Shown here one piece after another: positions 47,584-59,005 of a stretch of DNA of 64,000 nt (within the stretch, counting starts at the first letter, position 1; every line of letters starts with the position of its first letter). The notes beneath the pieces were generated by a model, which did no database searches, had not been told where the DNA came from, and saw only the letters and a program-made list of their open reading frames with translations. The translations under genes and the position numbers were made by a program. This DNA is from Trametes villosa (taxonomy: Eukaryota; Basidiomycota; Agaricomycetes; Polyporales; Polyporaceae): NCBI GenBank assembly GCA_002964805.2, contig PUDQ02000020.1, forward strand, positions 806,001-870,000, in the 5' to 3' direction.

Positions 47584-47784
47584 GGATAGCAGGGATATTA
47601 TGTGTAGTCTATATAGCAGCGATTAACGTCCATGCAGATACATTCCACCGGGAGAGATAAACAAGAGGCTAAGGAACGGACGAGCGCGACGACGCAAAAC
47701 AGAGGTAGGTGGGAAAGCATATAAACGCTACAGCGGCGGGGGTGGACGCATGTGAAGTCAAGGTAAAGTAGGAATGCGCGTCGA

Positions 47785-49599
47785 TCACCGGAGGCTCCGT
47801 AGGACCTCGTCCGTCAACCGAAGGACCTGTCGCAGGATGTCAGGGTTCATACCGGGAGAGCAGAGAGGCATGGCAAACGCACCTCGTGGATATCAGGCCT
47901 CTCTTGGGGGTTGACCTTGAGCATGCTGTCGATGAGGTTCTTCAGGCCTTGCGAATAAGCCGAGCTCGGGTGCTTGTACTGCGCGCCCATAACCGCCATC
48001 GCGATCGAGCCACCCTGCTCAGTTGTCTGGGTGTTCTCGAAGGGCGAGTGCGAGTACGCAAGCGCGTAGAGCGTGCAGCCGAGCGACTGTACAACACATC
48101 AAGGCTGGGTGACGGTTTGAAAGGTTGTAGGACATACCCAGATGTCCACTTTCTCGTCAAGCGTGATACCCGTTTTGACATCGAACAGCTCGGGCGCGCG
48201 GTACGCCATAGTACTTTGCTCAGCAGCGATATCCTGAATGTGGCGGGGCGGTCAGTAATGGAGCGCATGCACCCACCGGAGAATGGAGAATAGCTAACCT
48301 GCTGCAGCAGCGCTTGCGAGCGGTTCTCGATCTTAATTCGCGCCTTCACAGTGCTGCCAAAGTCCATGAGGATTGGCGAGTTGTCGTCCGCAATCATGAC
48401 GTTTCTGTGCGCGAAGGTCAGCATATCCGACCGGGCACCGCGGGCTCCCACATACCCGGGTTTCAAGTCCCTATGCGCATATGGCACGAGCTCGGTCTGT
48501 CCTGACGCCGCGTTGCCATTCGCGCCCTCGTGCTGTATCCGAGACAGCTCCTCATCGCCATCGAACACCAGATGGTCCTCCTCCTCCGGCCGGTTCTTCG
48601 ACATGAGCGGCACGTTCGATGCGCTGCTGCCAGGCCCATGGTACGAGTACCCCCCGTCGGCGTCGCCCTCCGGGTGCGGGAACATCTCGTCGTCCTCGTC
48701 GTCCTCGGAGTGTCGGGGCGACTGGCTCGGGCTCCGGTGCGCGGAGGACGACTGGTTCGCGCGCGAGGGCGGCGGGGCGTCCGTTTTGGAGCCGACGGGC
48801 GCGCGGTAGTCGTGCATTGCGCGGATGGCCTCGCAGGTGCCCTTGAAGTAGTGCAGCATCTCGCGCTCGGAGAAGTGGGTGTTGTTGATCGAGTTCGCGT
48901 TAATGGCATCTTGGAGGTTTCCTCTCTAGGGGGTAAAGTTAAGTCGACGCGCGAGAGCTTCCTGGAATGGCTGTGTAGCACGAACCTTATAGAGAGGTAG
49001 GAAGAGGTAGACTATCTGGCCGTCTCCGTTAGGGTCCTGCACAACTGCGGAGTCCTGTCAGAGGGCACTGTCAGAACATGGGATACATGAAGTTTCACAA
49101 GCGCGTACCATTATGCGAATGATATTCGGGTGCCTATGGCAGATTTAAGAACCGGATTCTACGTTGCGCGCGCGAGGTGGCAACTCACTTGAAACGCCTG
49201 TACGCTTCTACTTCGCGCATAGCCTGCCGGACATCCTCATTCCCGCTTGGGCACCGAATCTTCTTGAGCGCGAATTGCCTCTGAGGTGTAAAGTGGTCAG
49301 GTAGAACATAACTGGCGTGCCTGAGAAGGTTACATACCCCGCTGTGCTCGTCCTCAACTAGATACACGAACGAGAAGCCGCCCTCTCCCAAGACGCGAAT
49401 AATCTTGACTGGAACGGGGCGCGTGAGCAGATCCGCGCTTCGGTGGCTCTTTGCAGCAGGTTGTATACGCACACGTTCGCCCATTGATCTTCACCTTGGC
49501 GGCCTGCTGGCATATACATGATGAGAGTGCCCAGAACGCGTCCTTGACTTGGTACTTGAGCCCCTCGAGGGTGTGTAGGAGTTGCGGTGGGAGCGACAT
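47785..49599 (-). CDS. STK16/MPSK1-type Ser/Thr kinase with large insert
   Basis: Ten exons: 49599-49473, 49408-49338, 49280-49189, 49133-49109, 49054-48986, 48925-48456, 48404-48299, 48233-48138, 48086-47883 and 47826-47785; 433 residues. Glycine loop GEGGFSF (50-), Lys72 in FALKKIRC, HRDLKPGN (Asp281), DFGS (Asp299) and MAYRAPELFDV are intact. FVYLVED, the DFGS-TVKARI activation segment and SQALLQQDIAAEQSTMAYR match STK16, a NAK-family Golgi kinase. Between helix E and HRD lies an insert of about 100 residues (about 170-275) that is Ser/Pro/Asp-rich. Exon 4 is only 25 bases. Confidence 0.92.
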
Positions 49600-49934
49600 T
49601 GCACAGAAAGACCGCGCGAGAGAAGCGAGACGTGGACGGAGGGAGAGAAAGCAAGGGAACGGGCGTGGAGGAGTGCACTGTGCAGCAGCGGCTGAGGCTG
49701 GGTGGGCGGTCTGTGCAGGTCTCACCGGCACGGCCCGTGCTACGCGGAGGCCACAGCACGGGCGCTTGCCTGCGCGTGGCTGGTGCCTGCGCCCGCCACA
49801 GCCGCGCGACTCGCCTCGCGAGCCTTTGTCCCCAACCACCACCTCCTTTCCCTCCCTGACCCACCGCCGCTCTCTCGGACGCGGAAACGACTGCGCTGAA
49901 CATAGTCTTGCACTGTCACCTGCTGTCGCGTACA
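49600..49934. promoter_or_regulatory. Divergent promoter, STK16-like / C3HC gene
   Basis: 335 bases between two start codons; no TATA box recognised. Confidence 0.45.
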
Positions 49935-51996
49935 ATGTCCGAGCAAGTAGCTTCCCAGTCGACCTCCGCCGCTCCCACAGGCGTGTCGCCTCAGGCCTCG
50001 GAGAAGACCCTCAAAGTCTGTCCTCCCTCGACACAGACTCCCGCCGACGTGGACTGACACGCAACCATAGCGCAAGCTTGAAGACGCTCTTCAGACCCTT
50101 GACGAGGCTGTTGGTCCGACGACACCTTCCCTCACCCGCCCCCCGCCACCCAAGCGACTCCGCACCGCACGTTCCATCTATTCCACCCTGGCGAAGTATG
50201 GCATCAAGAAAGACACAAGACCGTATGTTGGTCCTGTCCGTCGCAAAGCTAGAGCATTCCCTCACCCGCATAACCCAGGCAACCCCCATCTGGGGATCTG
50301 GAAAGCCTGTCAAAGACGGCCCCTCACCTAGCAGCCATATTGTCTCGTACCGCAACACGTACGAGGAAGGCGCTTCCCTTCCGATTCGGCCAGCCGTCAA
50401 AGTCTTCTATCACCGCGTCTCCATCATCAAGCGAATATCGCCCATCCTCGACTGCTTCGTTCCTCTCGCGCCTTTCGACATACAAGCTCTCGACATACGG
50501 CAACAAGCCACCTGCTATCGACGCCGTTGCGGCGTCGAAGTGTGGATGGATCAACGACGGGAAGGATCGGCTCGTGTGTGGCCTCTGTAATGCCTCGTGG
50601 GTCGTCGCGAACCGGGACGGGATGAGCCGTGAGGCTGGTATGTAGGATATCGGGAGAGGTAGGTCCGTACTAACGCACAGCTTGGTCGCAGCAAATGCCC
50701 TCGTTGAGAAGCAACGCGTGCAGCTGGTCGAAGCCCACAAAGACGGCTGCCCTTGGAAGACTCGTCAATGCGAAGGTACGTCCGACATGGGCATGGTCTC
50801 CATCGGTCCTAACAGCCTCTCTCTAGACTCTATATACCACGTCCCTCTGCAGTCACCCCTTGCAACTATCCGAGACATCAAGTCTCGTGCTGTTGTTTTG
50901 GACACCGTCATGTCTGGCGTAGCGATCAAGCATCCTTTGGTAGAGCTCTTCCTCTCCGCCATAATAACACCTAAACTGACCATAAGGTAGACCACGGCTC
51001 AGGTTCAGTCCGTTCTGAGTATAATCTCGTCGGTCTCCCTACCTTCCTCTACGGTGCTCGATGACTCCCCGCCGTCGACGCTGCAGCGAGAGACAACTCC
51101 CACACCGACCACGAGTCGCTCCGAGCCGTCCGAGACTGCAGTTCTCACGTCTTTGTTTGGATGGTCCATCCTGCCCCCCACCCCAGCATCTGAGCCCGCA
51201 AAGACGCCGTCTCTCTCGCGCGCGACGTCGGTAATGCCTACGACGCCCTCGCGTAACGGCGCCTCCCGCGCCCCCTCCGTGGTGCGCGATGGTACTCCGA
51301 CACCGAGCACCCCTCGACCTCCCCTTCGCGCACAGTCCACGACCTCTTTCAACTTGCAGTTTTCCCCAACCTTACCAGCACGAGCAGACACAACGCTCCT
51401 GCACTGTTCGCTGTGCCAGCGACGAGTTGGTCTCTGGGCATTCCTCCCGAAGCCCAACGAAGACGATCCGATGAATGGCGCCGCTTCAAACCCGGGCGCC
51501 GCGAAACCAGCCGCGAAGGCGCAGCAACAACGCCAGCTCGACATCCTGCGCGAGCACCGGCCCTACTGCCCCTATGTCGTCCGCTCGACGACCGTCCCCT
51601 CCCTGCCCACCCCACCAACCGCCACGGCACCGAAGCTGCACCAGCGTTCTGCGTCCATCGGCTCCATCGCGAGCACGAACTCCTCCGCGACGCTTGTGAA
51701 CGTCCAGCCGAGCACGCTGGAGGGCTGGCGCGCGGTCCTGACGGTCGTGTCGCGGTATGGGGCCGTGCAGCGGCAGCGGCTGGGGCTCAGTCGGGCACCG
51801 AGCATGCGCATGGGCGACGCCTCCGATAGTGGCGAGAGCGGGGAGACGCAGGTCGACCCGATCGAGGCGATGGTGGCGGATGTCAAGAGTCGCGGGGTAT
51901 GTTATCCTCTATTTTACTTCGTAAGCAACATGCTGACGTGCGATGTGTGTTCAGGGGCGAGACTTGCTGAAGTATGTCAAGGGACTGCTCGGTTGA
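49935..51996 (+). CDS. C3HC zinc-finger protein, NIPA/Rsm1-like
   Basis: Exons 49935-50015, 50071-50222, 50279-50637, 50692-50775, 50827-50939, 50991-51896 and 51955-51996; 578 residues. The C3HC finger is SKCGWINDGKDRLVCGLCNA with HKDGCPWKTRQC; the intron after residue 197 lies between its halves. A second Cys/His module follows after a Ser/Thr/Pro-rich linker: LLHCSLCQRRVGLWAF with HRPYCPYV, as in Rsm1/NIPA (ZC3HC1). The end WRAVLTVVSRYG to LLKYVKGLLG is also characteristic. Known relatives act in nuclear mRNA export (S. pombe Rsm1) and at the nuclear pore basket (ZC3HC1). The final exon is 42 bases. Confidence 0.9.
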
Positions 51997-52569
51997 TCGG
52001 TCCAAATCGTGTATCATATAGTCTGGACTTTGTAACATTACTTCCGGTCGTAGAACGGCGCTCCCAGTGCCCCTGCGCGACATGCTGTCTAGTCGAACTA
52101 TGCTATCATCTGCCTGCTTTGGTTGTGCGTTTTCAAAAGTGGCAACGCCGAGGACATCTACACAGTTCGAAGTCGGGATGGTATGCTACGCGTACGTGTC
52201 ATCCTGCAAACCTTCAGGCACCTAGGCTCCGGGTTCAGCATAACTGAATGTGTCGCGTACGGTACCCGTCGATGGCGGCCTACTGGCCACATCTACCGCT
52301 CTCTTCCCGTTAGGCGGAACCTCTTTTTGGAGGAGCTGAGTCGGAGTTGGGGTCGCCACATATCACACGGGTGGCCGTATTTGGAAGGGCGTCGTTGGTG
52401 CGAGGCGACGGCATCACTGCTGCTTTACTCGTCTTCCCACCACGCCCGTGTATATAACAGTGTATCCTTGAGGCCTGACATTCATCGCAACCCCCGTTAG
52501 TCCGAAAGTCGTCGGAGAACGCGTCTCTTACCACATCTCAGCCCTCTGTCCATATCCCCTCGTCTCGAC
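51997..52569. other. Intergenic
   Basis: No supported gene; it contains the promoter of PP2C-like gene 2. Confidence 0.55.
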
Positions 52570-53978
52570 ATGTCTGACCCTAGGCTAAACTCAGCTCGCC
52601 ACAATCTCCTGAACGCCTTCCACAGCACCAAGTCAAGTGTTCCGACAGTGCACTCTGTTACCTTCCAGCCATTCAACCCCGACTGCAATGCGGACCGGAT
52701 AGCGGTAAAACGCTTCAACATCCTCGGGCAATTCTGGCTATTCCTCCTCCTTTGCGACGGTGAGCCATCTCGCTCGTGGAAGCACCGAAATATTGGCTCT
52801 GAACGCCACCACAGGGCACGGCGGCACACGGACATCCGAGTACACTGTCGAGATCCTCCCCCTGCATATCGCAGCGACGCTCGAGGCTACCATACGGTAT
52901 CGTCTCGGCGGACGCGTGGACCGCACCAACCTCGAGCAAGCAAAGCCTCTGATCGATGTCATGCTTAGACACGAGATTGTCAGGTTTGACCAAATCATAG
53001 GAAAGGGAGTCACAGACGTGTGCCCCGAGCCTAGCAAGCTCACCAAGGAGGACGCACTTCGCCTCATTGAAGAACAGGACGAGGTGATCGCGCGCGCGTT
53101 CCAGGGCACAACGGTGTCCATGGCCATCGTCAACATGGACGAACGCTTCATGTGGGCTGCCGGAGTGGGGGACTCGACCATTGGTGAGCCATTCTCAAGC
53201 TAGACAACGGCGCGAGAAAGCTCACCGGGACACAGCTTTATCAACGGTCGATAGTACTGGCGTGCGCAGAGCAGAGCGGCTCTGCGAGATACACAACTTC
53301 AAGAACCAACGAGAGTATTTCCGAGTGCTCATGTCGCACCCCTCCACTGAGAAGAACGTTGTGCACGCCAATAACCGACTTCTCGGGTGGCTCGACATGT
53401 CTCGTGGTGAGAACATCGTTTGATCGCCACCGACGTAGCAGATTGCTCAATCTCACCGTTCAGCTATTGGCGGCTTCCCACTGAAGATGGATCCTGGATA
53501 CCTTCGCCACCTGTTCCAGTACATATCCATCAACGGGTCATCCTTCTCACAACTCCTCGACCGCGTCCTTACCCCGCCCTATGTCATCGCCGAGCCGTCC
53601 GTCCGCTTCGTCGACCTCCATCCCGTGTGGCGCAACGATCCTACCCTCCTTCTCTTCTCGGATGGAGTCGACCTCATCGTCGACGGTTACTACGCCTTCA
53701 CACCACGCGTGCACTCCGGGGTTGACGCACTCGATGTCATCCCTGCGTTGTTGCCCGGCAGAGCAACTCGCCGTGCGGCGGATACACTCGGGCACCAGAC
53801 AGAGCCCAGATGGAGTCGCTCAGAGCGGAACTTGGCTGTCGACGTACTCGGGAACCTTCTCGGCGGGACGAACCCCGACAGGTTGGAGATGGTTCTTGAC
53901 CGTCAGCGCCGGAGAGCGGCGGACTCGGTATTCTACATCGATGACACGACCCTCGTTGTTGCTCGCTTGGCAGCCTGA
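52570..53978 (+). CDS. PP2C/PDP-like phosphatase 2
   Basis: Exons 52570-52759, 52815-53183, 53236-53406 and 53464-53978; 414 residues. Exon lengths 190/369/171/515 are identical to those of gene 3, so the two are recent paralogues. Motifs: CNADRIAV (equivalent of the N-terminal EDR block, Glu replaced), LLLCDGHGGTRTSEY (split by intron 1), FQGTTVSMAIV, AAGVGDSTI, LLLFSDGVDLIV and YIDDTTLVVARL. All main metal ligands except the first Glu are present. The IGD motif is IGG here (AIGGFPLKM), a substitution worth noting. Overall shape is closest to pyruvate dehydrogenase phosphatase-like PPM enzymes, but no mitochondrial presequence is visible. Confidence 0.9.
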
Positions 53979-54842
53979 CTTAGTTTCTGCTCATCATCCT
54001 GTTTCTACTACCGTGGCTGTCCGCATATATATGATTCTCATGGGCGTGTAGATAATCAGGACTGGTTGTGCTTGATGCTCAAACCTCGCGGGGCTAGTCG
54101 GCGTGCTACCAATCGCAACTTGAATAATTAGTGAAGTCTCGAAGGTTCTATGGGATGGCCTGAGCATGCCGAGAACAAACTTCAGAGTGCCTGATATACC
54201 TAAGCTTAGGCCCACAGCTGCCCGCGAGGCAACGCGCGCCACACTCGATGTAGACCTGTCTTCGGCGAGCCGCGAAAGCAGTGGCGCACACTCGCCTCGG
54301 CGACGCTCAGGCTACACGCGGCCTTTCATGAGGCAGACTGGCATATAACTGCACTGCAGCGAGCTCCTTCACCCAATTGGCTTCGGCTGACGTGGTCCTC
54401 AGTGCGCGTTGGGCCATAACCCCCTGGGTGAGCCAGCAGCACCAAAGATTGGACGACCGATGGGTGCAGGCATGGCACGTTCAAGTCGAGGGGAGACAGT
54501 GGCTGCTAGTGCCCCAAGTCACAGAAAATCATTTGATATTTGATTGGCACGAACATCAGTGGTAGGTCTGCGTTATAGTACAGTTTCGTTCGACGGTCAG
54601 GTACACTGGAAACACTTTGACGAGACAAAGGAGGACAATCTTGGATCAACGGGGTGAGAAGAGTCTGAGACATTCGAGGCTGACTGAGGCTTGCCACCCC
54701 GAGCACCTCGTGGCCGTGTACTGACGAGGGCTTGGGGCACGCCGCTCTATTACTGCGTTTGAGCCGGGAAACTGTTGAAGTAGGGCGGGCGATTAGTGGT
54801 AACATCGTGCGAAGCAGCACTTCGACGCACCTGTCAATTCTC
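53979..54842. other. Intergenic between convergent genes
   Basis: No supported gene. A 62-codon forward frame at 54,377 lacks features of a real gene. Confidence 0.5.
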
Positions 54843-56252
54843 CTACTTGTGGCGACGTTTGCCATCTTCCTTGCGAAGGCTCCCTTCGCCGGTGGGGGTC
54901 ACGTCTCCAGACTCTCCACCGTAGCTCGCACGCCTCCGCGCATCGACGTCGTACTGACGAGTGCTTTGCTGGGCAGGCAGTGATGTCCTGTTGCCACTGC
55001 CAGCCTGAGCGGCGTGATTCTGCCATGCGGCCTGCCACCCGCCCGCAACTTCTGCGAGCATCGGATCATGCGGCTGGGTGGTAGGTGGCACATAGCCAGG
55101 AGGAAAGTAACCGCGCGGTAATCCGGTAGAACTGTCATACTGTGGCGGAAGAGGAGGGCCCGCCGACGGCGCCAAACCAGGATGGGTGGTGAGAGGTGAC
55201 GTCGGCTGGCTTTGGAAAGGTGCCCTGAGGGCGGGAGGACTGGCACCAGGAACCGGGAAACGAGCGCCCGGCACTCCCTGACCCATCATGTGGAGGCTCT
55301 CGTTGCTACCCATAGTCGCGCCGAAGTCGAGCGCCCGTGGGTTCATGCCTCCCGAGCTGAAGTTGGAGGCGGACCATTCCGACTCACTACCCGCAGAGTA
55401 CCCGCTTCGGACGCTGTCCACGGTGGACGGGCGGCGAGAGTTGTAGAAGTGATCCGGAGAGGCCATAACGCCGCCAGAAGCGCTACTGGTGGGACTGTAA
55501 CCTGGGTCCAGGGGTTCCCTCGCAAAATTACGGTGGTAGCCGCCGCCCGCGGGCAAGGAGTTGGGCGAACTGCCCGTCGGAGACTGAGGGGGGCCCATGG
55601 GAGCGTGGCCACTGGGGTAGCCGCCACCTCCCATAGGCATGGCAGTGGGCGAAGATCGAGGAGGCGGGTTCGTGGTAACATGGCCACTGGGGGAGCTGTG
55701 CTCTCGCAGGACGGCGTTGGGAGAGCTTCCCACCGGAGGCTGAGAAGGTGTGGCCATGATGGTAGCTTGGCTACGGGCCCGGTGGCCACGACCCGCAGAC
55801 ATACCGTCGGACGAGGCTTGCGCTGGAGATAGGGGAGGGGAAGTGATGGAAGCGTGGCCACCCGAATAGCCACGACCCGTGCGCATACCGTCCGGAGACG
55901 AGGCTAGCGCTGGGGACAGAGGAGGGGAACTTGGCATGGAAGCGCGGCCACCGGGGTGGCCCTGGCTCCCGGATGAGGCGGACCCTGCTGAGGCAGACCC
56001 CGGGCCATCGGGTCCGGGCGGGGGTCCCAGATTATGAATGCGATAGTATTGTTCCGTTTCGTCGACTTGTCGCAGGGGACCACGAGGCGCAGGTTCGGGG
56101 GCAGGGCGAGTGGTCGTTATTCCCATGGCAGATTGATCAGAGTAGTTGGAGCTCGTGTTGCCTCGGTGAGAGAGATACCCGGAAGTCAAGACAGCGTCGG
56201 TGCTGAGAGACGCCGAGCTGTCGATGTATTCCTCGCTGTCAGAGCCGGACAT
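54843..56252 (-). CDS. Low-complexity Ser/Pro/Gly-rich protein with tandem repeats
   Basis: Single exon, 469 residues, starting MSGSDSEEYIDSSASLS. Residues about 110-275 are an imperfect repeat of roughly 30-35 residues with the core SSP-x(n)-GGHAS/SGHAP, for example PPLSPALASSPDGMRTGRGY and PPLSPAQASSDGMSAGRGHR. The C-terminus is basic (RRRASYGGESGDVTPTGEG, RKEDGKRRHK). No globular domain or membrane segment is visible. The start is chosen because TATAAA lies 77 bases upstream with a clean leader between. The frame is open further upstream, but that part looks untranslated. Function unknown; the composition suggests a disordered, possibly phosphorylated protein. Confidence 0.65.
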   Translation of the reverse strand: MSGSDSEEYIDSSASLSTDAVLTSGYLSHRGNTSSNYSDQSAMGITTTRPAPEPAPRGPLRQVDETEQYYRIHNLGPPPGPDGPGSASAGSASSGSQGHPGGRASMPSSPPLSPALASSPDGMRTGRGYSGGHASITSPPLSPAQASSDGMSAGRGHRARSQATIMATPSQPPVGSSPNAVLREHSSPSGHVTTNPPPRSSPTAMPMGGGGYPSGHAPMGPPQSPTGSSPNSLPAGGGYHRNFAREPLDPGYSPTSSASGGVMASPDHFYNSRRPSTVDSVRSGYSAGSESEWSASNFSSGGMNPRALDFGATMGSNESLHMMGQGVPGARFPVPGASPPALRAPFQSQPTSPLTTHPGLAPSAGPPLPPQYDSSTGLPRGYFPPGYVPPTTQPHDPMLAEVAGGWQAAWQNHAAQAGSGNRTSLPAQQSTRQYDVDARRRASYGGESGDVTPTGEGSLRKEDGKRRHK

Positions 56253-56328
56253 GGTTGTGGAGAGGGCTGGGTAGATGGAACACTGACTGACGGACGTGAT
56301 GGGGCGGGTTCCATCGGTTTGCGCCTGC

Positions 56329-56334
56329 TTTATA
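56329..56334 (-). promoter_or_regulatory. TATA box of the 56,252 gene
   Basis: TATAAA on the reverse strand, followed by a CAGTCAGTG...CTCTCCACAACC leader into ATG. Confidence 0.6.
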
Positions 56335-56399
56335 CCGCAGACCAGCGGGCCCGGAATTGAGCCCCCGAGGAGCATGAGATACCTGGGAGACATGTCGGG

Positions 56400-58476
56400 G
56401 TATTGCAACACTGGAGGCATGTTGCTCACAAATTTCGGCCCGTAGGAACGCTCCTGGGCTCAGATGAATCGGCGGGATCATCTCGACGACACGTTCGTAG
56501 TAGCTCTGCGCCACACTGCTCACACACAGCGCGCCGATAAGAAGGCAGCGCGTCCTGTATAGGCAGTCCATCAGCACCTTTTACGAAGCGAATTTGGTCG
56601 CCAGGATCCATACCTCGAGGAACAGATCGGTGTCCAGATTCCGGATTCTGCGAGTTCTCGTCAGACAGGGACTGCGGAGTATTCGAGCGACCCGCTGCGC
56701 GCGTGAGGATATATTGAATTACGCCGCGAGGCCTTCCCCAAGGATCCTAGAAGCTCAGAAGCGAGCGGAGTGCTTGTGGGCGGTGATACCAGGGATATGC
56801 AGAGGCTCGACCGCACAGGAGCCGCAGAGGGCAAATTTTCTTGGCACCGCCCACAAGGGTATCTAAATCGAGCGAAGCCCTTGTAATGCACGCCATCGTC
56901 GTAAATATACTCGAGTCCGAAACGAAAATCTCACGTACCGCGTCGTGCGGATAACCGGTGGTCGGATAATTGGTCAGGATGTTGCTGATGCCCGGCGGAT
57001 CGCCTGCAAAACATGAGCCTAACCCCAGCACACCGTGACGACCTGTGTATGGAAGGTTCTTCTCTGAGCGGTGTTAAGCCGCTTCCTTAACTGTAGTGGG
57101 TCATTGTGGTCGCTAACGGAAGGAGGATGCTTCTTTCACTCACTGGTGTCTTTCCAGCCAGTACGACCTCGCCGCCTGCACACACAGGCCGTGTTCTTCT
57201 GACGCAGATAATATCCATAATGAATAAGAGTAGGGCGAACCCACAAGAGCGGGTATGTGGGTGGGCGGGCGGGCGGGCGGCGCAAGCACCAGGCGTACGT
57301 CCGTGGCCCTTCCCGCTGCGTGGGAGCGTGAGGTGAGTCGCACAGAATTGCGTAGTCCTGGATAGCAACGCACCTCGAGGCAGGGGACGATAGCCATCGA
57401 GCCAATGAGCATGCTTCGCCTCCTGCCCTCTGCGGAATTTCAGGACCAGAGCACACGCGAGCGGCCGTGGTAGCGTGTGAGGGCATGGGAGGTTCAGGAG
57501 GCCTCGGGCCTGGTAGCGCCGCTCGATCCTAATAACCTAGAAGTCGAGAAGCGAGCGGAGTACGAGTGGGCGCTGCGAAGCCAAGGCCTGGGTTATTGTG
57601 CGGTGCGGGTACCTGAGCCTTGCGTTGCGCGTCCGCCACGAGTCTTCCCTAATCCGCAGCCCCAGGAAGATCTTCGCGGCAAGAATAACGCCGGGCGGTG
57701 TGCGCTCCGGGATCTGTAGCGAGTCATCGTTACCCAGGAGGGAACAAGCGGAAACCTTCCAGCTCGCCAACGCTCTCGCCTCCCGGGCCTTGTGTTTTCC
57801 GGAGGTGATGCGGGGGTTGCTTTTGAGATAACGGCGTCGTGGCGCGCTAGGCAGACAAGAGGTGCGGCTGCTGGACGGTGGTTTCTGCCGTCCTACAAGC
57901 CTCAAGGCTGGCACGCGGGAGGGGTGTGTGATAATTGTCGCGTGTTTGTCCTTGTGGGCAGTGCACGGCGGTGATGCACGCGCTTTCGATCGACTGCGGA
58001 GTCAGCAAGTCGGGGCGGAGAATGTCAACGCACCTGCGCTCCTCAATGGACAGCTCAAATTCGCGGTAGAAGACGTCTTGCGACGCCGTGGCAATATGGC
58101 TTTACTGTAACAAAATGAACTCGCGCCGTGGGAGACGAGCCTCCAAACGCATGAGCGATACGCCACATACTATGTCACCATAAAATATACGGAGACGGGC
58201 GCATGGAACAACGCACACACGCCTGCCAAAACCACAAAAATAGATGAGCGACATCTTCATGAGGCATGCACGACGTCGCAGGATACTGGCAGGTGGTGCG
58301 AGCACAGAGTAGAGCGGATCGGACAGCGAGGCAAGCATCCGGCAGGGCTCAGGAGCAAACGAGCGAATACACATGACAACATACAGCATCCTATCACTTC
58401 CATCCCGCCTCTCGGTAGCGAGCACTCTCAGCACCGTAGCGTCATTAACTGCACACCAGAGGGCCGCCACCGACAC
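56400..58476. other. Degenerate interval, no intact gene
   Basis: Only gene-like fragments are seen on the reverse strand. One is an exon-like piece at about 56,936-57,003 reading GDPPGISNILTNYPTTGYPH, with an acceptor before it and GTACGTGAG after it. Two other frames end in the similar LRSLLSF and LRSLLDF (56,747 and 57,537), which come from an 80-base direct repeat 790 bases apart. I could not assemble a model with an open frame. A decayed, duplicated gene is likely. Confidence 0.4.
57250..57283. repeat. GGGC microsatellite
   Basis: Consecutive GGGC units (GGGCGGGCGGGCGGGCGG) within the degenerate interval. Confidence 0.8.
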
Positions 58477-59005
58477 CTAGCTAGAGCAAGCCCGTGGCTT
58501 AGAGCGTGCGCGTGGAGTCTGCGCGGCCTGCTCCGCGCGCCGCCGTGCGTTCTCATCCTCGGCACGCCGCACCACCTCGTCTTCCTCGTCCTCGGCATTG
58601 ACGGAGCCCAAGCCAAACACGGCCTCAATGTTCCGCCGAGCCTGCTTGTCTTACCACTGCTCGCCGGGCGTGAGCGGCTCAGGCTGCTGGAGCGACACGA
58701 CGCAAATCGCGCTCTCCCAGCGTTTCACGCGGTAGAACACGACGCAGGACGAGAGTAACAGGAAACAGCCTGCAATGAGGACCGGGGAGCGGTACACAGA
58801 TGTGTGACGTAAGACGCGTGTAAGGGCGAGACGGGACGTACCGAGCGTCACGAGGCTGCCACACGTTCGTCCATTCCTCAACGACCAGCTGTTCAGCATC
58901 CCGGAAAGGGCCTAAGGGCCAGAATGTCACAGTGTCTATCCACAATGCAGTTTCCCCGCCACGGATACTTCGATAAGCCTCTGGTTTCGAGAGGTTTCCG
59001 ATAGC
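58477..59005 (-). pseudogene. Gene fragment of a single-pass membrane protein, in-frame stop
   Basis: Two exon-like parts are visible. 59005-58852 reads AIGNLSKPEAYRSIRGGETA, then TVTFWPLGPFRDAEQLVVEE. 58769-58477 reads FLLLSSCVVFYRVKRWESAI, then PLTPGEQW, a TAA stop at 58,651-58,653, and on in the same frame DKQARRNIEAVFGLGSVNAE for 58 more codons to a TAG. Continuation of a plausible protein after the stop suggests a nonsense change in a Tyr codon, although TG/GTAAGA there could also be a splice donor. Joining the exons needs the donor GTGACG. A 5' end with ATG was not found. Family not recognised. Confidence 0.45.

Noticed and set aside
54377..54565. 62-codon forward frame with many Trp and His
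   Set aside because: Too short, no splice partners and no known motif; probably chance.
56253..56429. Upstream extension of the low-complexity gene (start at 56,429)
   Set aside because: It would place the TATAAA at 56,329 inside the coding region; the downstream ATG at 56,252 fits the promoter.
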